64,000 nucleotides of DNA from Vibrio cortegadensis (lineage in GTDB: Bacteria; Pseudomonadota; Gammaproteobacteria; Enterobacterales; Vibrionaceae). The notes under the pieces were generated by a model, which saw nothing but the letters and a program-made list of their open reading frames with translations, did no database searches and was not told the DNA's origin. Both the position numbers and the translations under genes were made by a program. Positions 42,668-49,723 of this stretch are shown here, piece by piece (the stretch's first letter is position 1; every line of letters begins with the position of its first letter). The DNA lies in NCBI RefSeq assembly GCF_024347395.1, contig NZ_AP025472.1:1860001-1924000 (forward strand), read 5' to 3'.

Positions 42668-42900
42668 TCGCAATTAACCGAAAATAATGTCACGAATTCA
42701 AACCCTCCCACTCTAATTGTCCCCTTTTATCCGACCAAAACAGGCTAACTAATTAAAAACAGTCAAACTATGAAAGTTTTTTCCTTGGTAACAGGTCTTA
42801 AACAGAGATAACATTACAAAATCATTAACTTGCCATACAATAAATTACAACAATACTTAAACGCACTGTTGCCGTTTAACTAAAATGGATTTTTGACATT

Positions 42901-44040
42901 ATGAAACGATTTTTTTTGCTCCTTTGTACATCCCTACTCTCTCTGTCGTCCCATGCAGCATCATGGCAAGAAATTGAAGCAAAAGCGGAAGGCCAAGTGG
43001 TCTATTTTCATGCTTGGGGTGGAAGCCAAGAAATCAACCAGTATTTACGTTGGGCTGGACAAGAGCTAAACAGTCGCTATGGCATCACTTTTAAACATGT
43101 GAAAGTGGCAGACATATCAGAAACGACGGCTCGTTTATTGGCAGAAAAAACAGCAGGAAAGAGTGATGGCGGCAGTGTCGACATGGTGTGGATTAACGGC
43201 GAAAACTTTAAGTCGATGAAAAACAGCAATCTACTCTTTGGTCCTTTCGTTAACACTTTACCGAGTTGGGAGTATGTAAACCAAGATTTCCCTGTTGATT
43301 TTGACTTTTCTGAACCAACCGATGGACTAGAAGCACCGTGGGGCATTGGTCAACTGGTATTTATTCACGACCAAGCAACATTAAATAATCCTCCTTCTTC
43401 TTTTAGTGAGTTACTCAGCTACAGCAAGGCCTTTCCTAATCGTATCGCTTACCCAAAACCACCTGAGTTTCATGGTACAAGCTTCCTGAAAGCACTGCTT
43501 ATTGAACTGACTCGTAACGATGCAACACTGCAGAAACCAGTTAATGACGCCGACTTCCCACTCGTTACCGCTTCACTATGGAAATACCTAGACGAGTTAC
43601 ACAAAACAGCTTGGCGTCAAGGTAAGCAATTTCCTGCTGGCTCATCAGAAATGCTTCAGCTCCTTGATGATGATCAAATCGATCTTGCGATCACATTCAA
43701 TCCAAATGGCGTTTTCTCTGCTCAAGCGAGCGGTAAGTTAGCAGAGACAACTCAAGCATACGCTTTTGAGACAGGCGCACTGAGCAATATTCACTTTTTG
43801 GCTATTCCATGGAATGCCTCAGCAAAAGAAGGGGCTCAAGTTGCTATTAACTTCCTTTTAAGCCCAGAAGCACAATCACGCAAAGGCGACCTGAATATTT
43901 GGGGCGATCCATCTATCCTACAGTCGCAATATTTAACAGGCAGTGCGAAAAATACCAAACTATTCAAATCAGTTGCTGAGCCGCATCCAAGTTGGCAAGT
44001 TGCACTGGAAAAAGAGTGGCTTAAACGCTACGGAAAATAA
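42901..44040 (+). CDS. ynjB: ABC transporter substrate-binding protein, YnjB family
   Basis: 379 aa. Sec signal peptide (MKRFFLLLCTSLLSLSSHAA), then a type II periplasmic binding fold: VVYFHAWGGSQEINQYLRW, DMVWINGENF, GIGQLVFIHD and FLLSPEAQS. The family is close to the thiamine/iron-type binding proteins, but the ligand of YnjB is not known. First gene of ynjB-ynjC-ynjD-ynjF. No TPP riboswitch is seen upstream, so thiamine is not specially supported. Confidence 0.9.
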   Translation: MKRFFLLLCTSLLSLSSHAASWQEIEAKAEGQVVYFHAWGGSQEINQYLRWAGQELNSRYGITFKHVKVADISETTARLLAEKTAGKSDGGSVDMVWINGENFKSMKNSNLLFGPFVNTLPSWEYVNQDFPVDFDFSEPTDGLEAPWGIGQLVFIHDQATLNNPPSSFSELLSYSKAFPNRIAYPKPPEFHGTSFLKALLIELTRNDATLQKPVNDADFPLVTASLWKYLDELHKTAWRQGKQFPAGSSEMLQLLDDDQIDLAITFNPNGVFSAQASGKLAETTQAYAFETGALSNIHFLAIPWNASAKEGAQVAINFLLSPEAQSRKGDLNIWGDPSILQSQYLTGSAKNTKLFKSVAEPHPSWQVALEKEWLKRYGK

Positions 44041-44107
44041 AATAGGTCATCACTATCATCTTAATTAAAACGATTAACGCACCACTAAAAATTCAGTTAG
44101 GCCCTCA

Positions 44108-45835
44108 ATGTTAAGGGGGCTTTACCTACTGATTATGACGGTATGCATTGTGCCTATCGCGCCAGGTATTGTCGGGGTTATTTTATCGTCACTTGGCTAT
44201 ATTCCTGCGATAGGTCTAAGCCAAGTTTCGCTTAACGGCTATCTAGCGGTTTTTCAATGGAGTGGCAGCGCGCAATCTTTAGGCTTGACCGTTTTCAGCA
44301 CTCTTACGAGCAGTCTACTCACTTGCTTGATCACTTTCGCCATTCTACAAAATAGCTGGCAAAGTACTGTCTGGAAAAAGATAGAGAACCTCCTGTCGCC
44401 ACTACTGGCAATGCCACATGTTGCGTTTGCCATCGGTTTTGCGTTCCTGTTCTCACCTACCGGAATGCTTGCTCGCTTGATTGAGCCTTTAGCTCAGTGG
44501 CTACCTTTCATCAGTGACCCTTCCTCTCAGAGTTGGCTCATTAAAAACGCTTACGCTCTGGGACTAACCTTGGTTCTGGTCATCAAAGAGGTTCCTTTTC
44601 TGTTGCTTATGAGCATTCCCATCATTCAGCAACTTAATATCGACCAAACACACAAAGTGGCCAGTAGTTTAGGTTACACACCAGCCCAGATGTGGTGGAA
44701 GTGTGTATTACCACAATGGCTCACCAAAATTCGCTTCCCGATGATGGCGATTATTGCTTACAGTGCGTCCGTCGTTGATGTGGGTTTGATTGTGGGCCCA
44801 ACCAACCCGCCAACATTTGCGGTATTAGTGTGGCAGTGGTTTAGTGATCCAGACTTGAGCTTGCTACCCCGAGCAGGTGCAGGGGCGATGCTGTTATTTG
44901 CTCTTACGCTGGTGTTGATTGGATTTGCTCGGTCAGTCGAGCAGTTCATAACAAGATACTGTAGACATTGGCAAGTATCAGGCCGTTCTGGCGTAAGCTT
45001 TCCGGGCCTTAGCCTATTCATAGGTTTAGCTAGCATCAGTATCATGACGCTGCCTCTCATGCTGCTATGGAGTTTTGCTCAACGCTGGCGATTCCCTGAC
45101 CTATTCCCAACGCAACTAAGCACTCGATTTTGGATGACTGAGTGGCAAAACGTGGTGCCTACCATCGTTGATAGCACTCTCATTGCCATACTCGCCGCAA
45201 CCATCGCCCTATTTTTCGCCATTATTTGCCATGAATTCCGAGAAAAAAACCGCTGGCATGTGCCGGGCATTGTGATTGCTATCCCTATGCTGGTGCCTCA
45301 ACTCTCCATTTTATTCGGCATTCAGATCACCACACTCTATTTTTCTGGCGATGCCTATTTCTTCTGGGTGACATGGTCACATATCTTCTTTGCGTTTCCT
45401 TTCGTTTTTTTAGCCCTAGACGGCCCCTGGCGCAGTTACGATCCTTGTATCTCACAAGCGGCTCTAAGTTTAGGAAAAACGCCACTGCATGTGTGGCTAA
45501 AAATCAAAGCGCCTATTCTTTTCCCTGCCATCATGTTTGCTTGGGCAGTCGGTATGAGTGTCAGCCTAGCGCAATATTTGCCGACTCTCATGCTGGGAGC
45601 GGGCAGAATTTCAACCTTAACAACGGAAGCGGTTGCCTTAGCTAGCGGCTATGATCGACGTGTCACTGCTATTTATGCCATGTGGCAAGCTCTTCTGCCG
45701 TTTATTTTCTTCTCTTTTGCGGTGCTTGTAAGCCGCCTTCATCTCGCTAAAACGCGATCTCACCATCAGCAACCTCAAATTGTTCGGAAGCCATTAAAAC
45801 ATGACTCTATGCATAAAAAACCTCGCCATATCTAA
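44108..45835 (+). CDS. ynjC: ABC transporter permease, YnjC family
   Basis: 575 aa, about twelve membrane helices in two halves, each with a binding-protein-dependent permease EAA-type loop (residues about 180-210, ASSLGYTPAQMWWKCVLPQW; and about 440-465, AALSLGKTPLHVWLKIKAP). The fused double permease works with YnjD. Ends 35 nt inside ynjD, so translation is coupled. Confidence 0.9.
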   Translation: MLRGLYLLIMTVCIVPIAPGIVGVILSSLGYIPAIGLSQVSLNGYLAVFQWSGSAQSLGLTVFSTLTSSLLTCLITFAILQNSWQSTVWKKIENLLSPLLAMPHVAFAIGFAFLFSPTGMLARLIEPLAQWLPFISDPSSQSWLIKNAYALGLTLVLVIKEVPFLLLMSIPIIQQLNIDQTHKVASSLGYTPAQMWWKCVLPQWLTKIRFPMMAIIAYSASVVDVGLIVGPTNPPTFAVLVWQWFSDPDLSLLPRAGAGAMLLFALTLVLIGFARSVEQFITRYCRHWQVSGRSGVSFPGLSLFIGLASISIMTLPLMLLWSFAQRWRFPDLFPTQLSTRFWMTEWQNVVPTIVDSTLIAILAATIALFFAIICHEFREKNRWHVPGIVIAIPMLVPQLSILFGIQITTLYFSGDAYFFWVTWSHIFFAFPFVFLALDGPWRSYDPCISQAALSLGKTPLHVWLKIKAPILFPAIMFAWAVGMSVSLAQYLPTLMLGAGRISTLTTEAVALASGYDRRVTAIYAMWQALLPFIFFSFAVLVSRLHLAKTRSHHQQPQIVRKPLKHDSMHKKPRHI

Positions 45836-46448
45836 ACATAAAGGCGATCTGCTATTTCCTGTCATCTCGACCCAAGTTAAAGCTGGAGAAGTATTAACCT
45901 TAATGGGTCCAAGTGGCTGTGGGAAATCAACGTTATTAAGCGCTATTGCAGGTCATCTATCTCCCGATTTCACGGCACAAGGAACGATAACGCTTTGTGG
46001 TAACACTATTGGCGATCTACCACCACACAAGCGCCAAGTGGGGATTCTATTTCAAGAAGACCTCCTTTTCCCGCACCTTAACATTTGGGAAAATCTTGCG
46101 TTTGCACTGCCAAATAGAATCAAAGGAAACGAGCGTAAAGATGCTGCCATGGCGGCTTTAGACAAAGTGGGTCTATTAGAACTTGCCCATGCACTCCCCG
46201 ACCAAATTTCTGGTGGGCAGCGAGCAAGGGTCAGTTTAGTACGCATGTTATTGGCTCAACCCAAACTGGCATTATTAGATGAACCATTCAGTAAATTAGA
46301 TAAAGAGCTAAGAGTTCAGTTTCGTGATTGGGTATTTACGCAGCTTAAACACGCCAATATACCAACAATAATGGTGACGCATGACAGTGACGATGTGCCA
46401 CCAAATAGCCAGTGCTTAACGTGGCCATGGGGAGATAGTCATGCTTGA
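45801..46448 (+). CDS. ynjD: ABC transporter ATP-binding protein, YnjD family
   Basis: 215 aa. Walker A GPSGCGKST, Q-loop ILFQEDLLFP, signature SGGQRARVSL, Walker B LALLDEPF and H-loop MVTHD are all intact. Overlaps ynjC by 35 nt and ynjF by 8 nt. Confidence 0.93.
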   Translation: MTLCIKNLAISKHKGDLLFPVISTQVKAGEVLTLMGPSGCGKSTLLSAIAGHLSPDFTAQGTITLCGNTIGDLPPHKRQVGILFQEDLLFPHLNIWENLAFALPNRIKGNERKDAAMAALDKVGLLELAHALPDQISGGQRARVSLVRMLLAQPKLALLDEPFSKLDKELRVQFRDWVFTQLKHANIPTIMVTHDSDDVPPNSQCLTWPWGDSHA

Positions 46449-47067
46449 TCGCTTTAGTATCCAAATCATTCGCCAACCCCTCACTTTCGCGGCTAAGCAC
46501 GCGAACACCGCAGGGCTTACCGCCAATCAAATCACGGTTGCGGGCTTCGCTTTCGGTTGTTTAGCCTTTCCTGCTCTACTTTTTCAGCAGTATCAGTGGG
46601 CCTTGTTGTTCATTGTTATCAATCGAATATTCGATGGTTTAGACGGGGCTCTTGCGAGAATTCAAGGGATCACAGACTCTGGTGGCTTCTTAGATATCAG
46701 TTTAGATTTTTTATTTTATTCGCTTGTTCCGTTCGGCTTTGTACTGGCAAACCCCGATCAAAACGCTATTGCTGGCGCCCTGCTTATCTTTTCGTTCATT
46801 GGCACCGGCAGTAGTTTTCTCGCTTTTGCTGTTATGGCAGGAAAGAGAAACATTAATAATCCGGTCTATAGTAATAAGTCCCTCTATTACATGAGCGGAT
46901 TAACTGAAGGAACAGAAACTATTGGCTGTTTTGTTTTGTTCTGTTTATTTCCTTCTCAATTTGCAAATATCGCTTATGTGTTTTCAGCGCTTTGCTGGAT
47001 CACAACCTTTACTCGAATTTGGTCTGGATTTCATACCATTAAAGCAGATGAAAAACAGACGTCTTAG
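46441..47067 (+). CDS. ynjF: CDP-alcohol phosphatidyltransferase family protein, YnjF-like
   Basis: 208 aa membrane protein. The CDP-alcohol phosphotransferase motif is NRIFDGLDGALARIQGITDS then GGFLDISLD, with all aspartates present. In E. coli the order is ynjBCDEF; here the rhodanese gene ynjE is absent. Product lipid unknown. Coupled to the transporter by overlap, which suggests a shared but undefined pathway. Confidence 0.87.
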   Translation: MLDRFSIQIIRQPLTFAAKHANTAGLTANQITVAGFAFGCLAFPALLFQQYQWALLFIVINRIFDGLDGALARIQGITDSGGFLDISLDFLFYSLVPFGFVLANPDQNAIAGALLIFSFIGTGSSFLAFAVMAGKRNINNPVYSNKSLYYMSGLTEGTETIGCFVLFCLFPSQFANIAYVFSALCWITTFTRIWSGFHTIKADEKQTS

Positions 47068-47096
47068 ACAATGAGAGGAACAGTAAATGGTGAGGG

Positions 47097-47141
47097 ATGC
47101 CAAATATTCAAATTGATTTTCAAATTGAGTATTTGTGGCAT
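47097..47141. repeat. Inverted repeat with internal direct repeats after ynjF
   Basis: ATGCCAAATA (47097-47106) and TATTTGTGGCAT (47130-47141) pair with a 2-nt bulge. The loop holds TTCAAATTGA twice (47107 and 47119 area). No T tract follows, so it may be an operator, an RNA-stability hairpin or a weak terminator. Confidence 0.6.
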
Positions 47142-47256
47142 AAAAGCGATAAAATAGCGTTAAAACTTTGGCATTTGTTTTGCTAGTTATTCTTCATACA
47201 CAGTAGTGACCAGTATCGAAATTGCTGACAAACTACTCAGACATGGAGTACAAGTT

Positions 47257-47508
47257 ATGACTGTTCAAAGACACACATACTACGGGCTCATCCATCACGG
47301 AATCAAAGCCCTGCTACTAGACAGAATTGGTCACTTTACTGAAAGTGAATACCATCAATACTTAGACTTGATGACAGGAAAATCTTCATGCTTTGCGATG
47401 AGTTGTGAAGAGCTTCACTCGACCGTTGAGAACTTACGAAGCGAAGGTTACTTGGAAGATATAAAAGGGTTAATCCCACAATTCCAATCTACAAGTATGA
47501 TGAAATAA
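47257..47508 (+). CDS. 83-aa hypothetical protein, faintly GemA/DUF1018-like
   Basis: Start ATG 47257 has GGAG 9 nt upstream; a GTG at 47206 has none. No signal or membrane segment. The segment FTESEYHQYLDLMTGKSSCFAMSCEELHSTVENL recalls the Mu gp16/GemA (DUF1018) pattern Y-x3-L-x2-(L/V)TGK-SS-x2-(D/M)-x3-EL, given here only as resemblance. No phage genes surround it. Function unknown. Confidence 0.55.
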   Translation: MTVQRHTYYGLIHHGIKALLLDRIGHFTESEYHQYLDLMTGKSSCFAMSCEELHSTVENLRSEGYLEDIKGLIPQFQSTSMMK

Positions 47509-47612
47509 CGATCTTTGCTTATTTTTTGTATCCAATTGTCACTATCTGTTTTGCATTGGGGCACTTTTCGTTAGACTGTGCCCAATTACTTAAATAGGAT
47601 ATATCTTGCAAC

Positions 47613-48185
47613 ATGAAGCAAATAATTGATTTTATTCCACTAATAATATTTTTCGCCCTTTACAAGATGTATGACATCTATACCGCAACTGGCGCATTAA
47701 TTGTGGCATCAGCAATTCAGATTGCTATTACTTACTTCATCTACAAAAAAGTTGAAAAGATGCAAGTCATCACCTTTTTAATGGTGGCCATATTTGGTGG
47801 CATGACGATCTTCCTGCATGATGAAAACTTCATCAAGTGGAAAGTGACGATTGTTTACACTCTTTTTGCGCTTGGGCTTTTGATCAGCCATATGATAGGC
47901 AAATCGGCAATCAAAGGGATGCTAGGCAAAGAGATTACGCTTCCTGATTCAGTCTGGAACAAAATTAACTGGGCATGGGTTGTTTTCTTTAGCTTCTGTG
48001 CAGTATTGAACGTTTATGTTGCATTTAGCTTACCACTCGATGTATGGGTCAATTTCAAAGTATTCGGCCTACTTGCTGCAACCTTCGCGTTTACCTTATT
48101 AACTGGTGTTTATATCTATAAGCATCTGCCAAAAGATCAACAGCTACCGGAAGACCAGGCATCTAATGATAAAAATGATGGTTAA
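47613..48185 (+). CDS. yciB: Inner-membrane septation protein YciB (IspZ/IspA)
   Basis: 190 aa, five or so membrane helices. Family hallmark N-terminus FIPLIIFFALYKMYDIYTATGALI. YciB interacts with cell envelope synthesis and division proteins in E. coli. C-terminus hydrophilic and acidic. It stands before yciA, as in E. coli (yciB-yciA-near-yciI). Confidence 0.95.
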   Translation: MKQIIDFIPLIIFFALYKMYDIYTATGALIVASAIQIAITYFIYKKVEKMQVITFLMVAIFGGMTIFLHDENFIKWKVTIVYTLFALGLLISHMIGKSAIKGMLGKEITLPDSVWNKINWAWVVFFSFCAVLNVYVAFSLPLDVWVNFKVFGLLAATFAFTLLTGVYIYKHLPKDQQLPEDQASNDKNDG

Positions 48186-48217
48186 GCTTTATCATTAGAT
48201 GATCAATAGATTATTTT

Positions 48218-48263
48218 TGATATAATCCCGCCATTAAATTTTCAGCGACCGTATTGGTCGCTG
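48218..48263 (+). promoter_or_regulatory. Promoter and 5' hairpin of yciA
   Basis: Extended -10 TGATATAAT at 48218-48226, followed by CCCGCC. Then a perfect 8-bp stem CAGCGACC/GGTCGCTG with loop GTATT at 48243-48263, 30 bp before the yciA start. It could instead be a weak terminator of yciB. Confidence 0.6.
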
Positions 48264-48293
48264 ATTCGTTTGTCGTTTCGGAACCCTCTAAAC

Positions 48294-48692
48294 ATGACTC
48301 AAGAAATCAACTCGCCAAAAGGCCAACTTCTTCTTCGTACACTTGCTATGCCTGCAGACACTAATGCTAACGGTGATATTTTCGGTGGCTGGATCATGTC
48401 ACAGCTCGATCTCGCAGGTGCTATTCTGGCAAAAGAAATTTCTTGCGGCCGTGTTGTTACCGTATCAGTTTCAAGTATCACTTTTAAACAGCCAGTGAGC
48501 GTTGGTGATGTGGTGTGTTGTTACGGTGAATGTACTCGAATTGGCCGCACTTCTATGTCTGTCAATCTTGAAGTTTGGATTAAACCTGTGAAGATTGATG
48601 GCATCGGGGATCGATACCAAGTCTGTGAAGCGACATTTAATTATGTTGCAATCGACAGTGAAGGCCGCCCTCGCCCAGTAAATCAAGGATAG
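48294..48692 (+). CDS. yciA: Acyl-CoA thioesterase YciA
   Basis: 132 aa, same length as E. coli YciA, from ATG 48294; an upstream in-frame TTG at 48270 is not used. Hotdog fold: TLAMPADTNANGDIFGGWIMSQLDLAG is the family's catalytic segment (with NGDIFGG holding the conserved Asp), and VSVSSITFKQPV the central helix-strand region. Hydrolyses a broad range of acyl-CoAs. Confidence 0.95.
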   Translation: MTQEINSPKGQLLLRTLAMPADTNANGDIFGGWIMSQLDLAGAILAKEISCGRVVTVSVSSITFKQPVSVGDVVCCYGECTRIGRTSMSVNLEVWIKPVKIDGIGDRYQVCEATFNYVAIDSEGRPRPVNQG

Positions 48693-48808
48693 ATTCACAA
48701 AATAGCGCTCAATTCGAGGTTAAAGGTGTGAACTTCCAGTACATTGAACGGACTAACTTAGCTGTATAAGCATTTATAGAAGTCAGACATAAAGTAAGGA
48801 TATTGAAT

Positions 48809-49105
48809 ATGTGGTATGTCATCTTTTCACAAGACGTAGAAAACTCTTTAGAAAAACGTATGAGCGTGCGCGCGCAGCATTTAGAACGCTTACAGCTACT
48901 GCAAGATGAAGGCCGCCTACTGACTGCGGGTCCTATGCCAGCCATCGATTCAGATAATCCGGGTGAAGCGGGTTTTACTGGATCTACTGTTATCGCACAA
49001 TTCAACTCCCTTGCCGAAGCTCAGACATGGGCTGATGCCGATCCTTACATCGGTGCTGGTGTGTATGAAAATGTTATTGTGAAACCATTCAAAAAAGTGT
49101 TTTAG
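48809..49105 (+). CDS. yciI: YciI family protein
   Basis: 98 aa from ATG 48809, with AAGGA upstream; a TTG at 48803 is not needed. Nearly colinear with E. coli YciI: WYVIFSQD, the SLEKRMSVRAQHLERLQLL helix with His and the conserved DEGRLLTAGPMP, ending KPFKKVF. A ferredoxin-like fold with a His-Asp pair, suspected enzyme of unknown reaction. Its stop adjoins the next start. Confidence 0.95.
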   Translation: MWYVIFSQDVENSLEKRMSVRAQHLERLQLLQDEGRLLTAGPMPAIDSDNPGEAGFTGSTVIAQFNSLAEAQTWADADPYIGAGVYENVIVKPFKKVF

Positions 49106-49510
49106 ATGACCACAATTCGTATAGCCATTGCTCTCATGAGTTCTTTACTTGTTTTATCAGGTTGCGCATCAACCGAGGAGCAGGAAAAGCAACGAATGAT
49201 AGAGCTTACCGCTCAAAGCCGAGCCAGTGTTCTTTCTGCTGGTTTACCGATTGAGCAAGGCCCGCTTTCAATCATGCGAGCGTCGGCTAAAAATGGTGTG
49301 GTTGAATTAATGATGCTCTATAACACCGACGCGAAAGGTGCGAAACCAATCGACAGCGTCATAAAAAGCAGCATGGATTATTACTGCAATAATGTTGAAG
49401 TGCTTCAAAACCTAGAGATAGGTGTGAGTTACCGAATTATGCTGAGAAACTCTCGCGGTCAGTTGATGGTCGATGAGCTTATATCTCAGCAGCGCTGTGA
49501 AAGTTTATAG
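49106..49510 (+). CDS. aspS: AspS-type pilotin lipoprotein of the type II secretion system
   Basis: 134 aa lipoprotein: signal peptide with lipobox LSGC, lipidated Cys20. Two further cysteines (near YYCNN and QQRC) would form the disulfide typical of AspS/YghG. Similarity to E. coli YghG includes the SAGLPIEQGPLSIMRAS and GVSYRIMLRNSRGQL stretches. Pilotins take the GspD secretin to the outer membrane. In V. cholerae AspS (VC1703) is likewise next to metE, away from the eps operon. Directly follows yciI with no gap. Confidence 0.85.
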   Translation: MTTIRIAIALMSSLLVLSGCASTEEQEKQRMIELTAQSRASVLSAGLPIEQGPLSIMRASAKNGVVELMMLYNTDAKGAKPIDSVIKSSMDYYCNNVEVLQNLEIGVSYRIMLRNSRGQLMVDELISQQRCESL

Positions 49511-49547
49511 AACCTATTTCGCGTAGGCTGTTTGATGCAATGAAACG

Positions 49548-49600
49548 AAAAGGTTGATACCGATTCTCTATTTAAATAGCGAATGTGTATCAACCTTTTT
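49548..49600. terminator. Long near-perfect palindrome, bidirectional terminator
   Basis: AAAAGGTTGATAC (49548-49560) pairs with GTATCAACCTTTT (49587-49599), and the interior (ATTC, CTATTT/AAATAG, GAAT) continues pairing with only small mismatches, so the whole 52 bp folds on itself. T tracts on both strands. It ends aspS and could end metE. Confidence 0.85.
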
Positions 49601-49658
49601 TATTTTAGGTCATTCCATTTTTGTATCAAATTAAGTAATCGCGCTAAGCATTCACATT

Positions 49659-49687
49659 AACGAACTAACGAACAAACGAACAAACAG
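49659..49687 (+). repeat. 8-bp tandem repeat AACGAAC[A/T]
   Basis: Three units (49659, 49667, 49675) and a partial fourth, just beyond the 3' end of metE. Non-coding, short, probably slippage-derived. Confidence 0.75.
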
Positions 49688-49723
49688 AATTACCACCGCC
49701 CCTTTGACCAAACCCAGAACCTT

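Noticed and set aside
42668..42900. TPP riboswitch before ynjB
   Set aside because: No CTGAGA core or matching P-loops.
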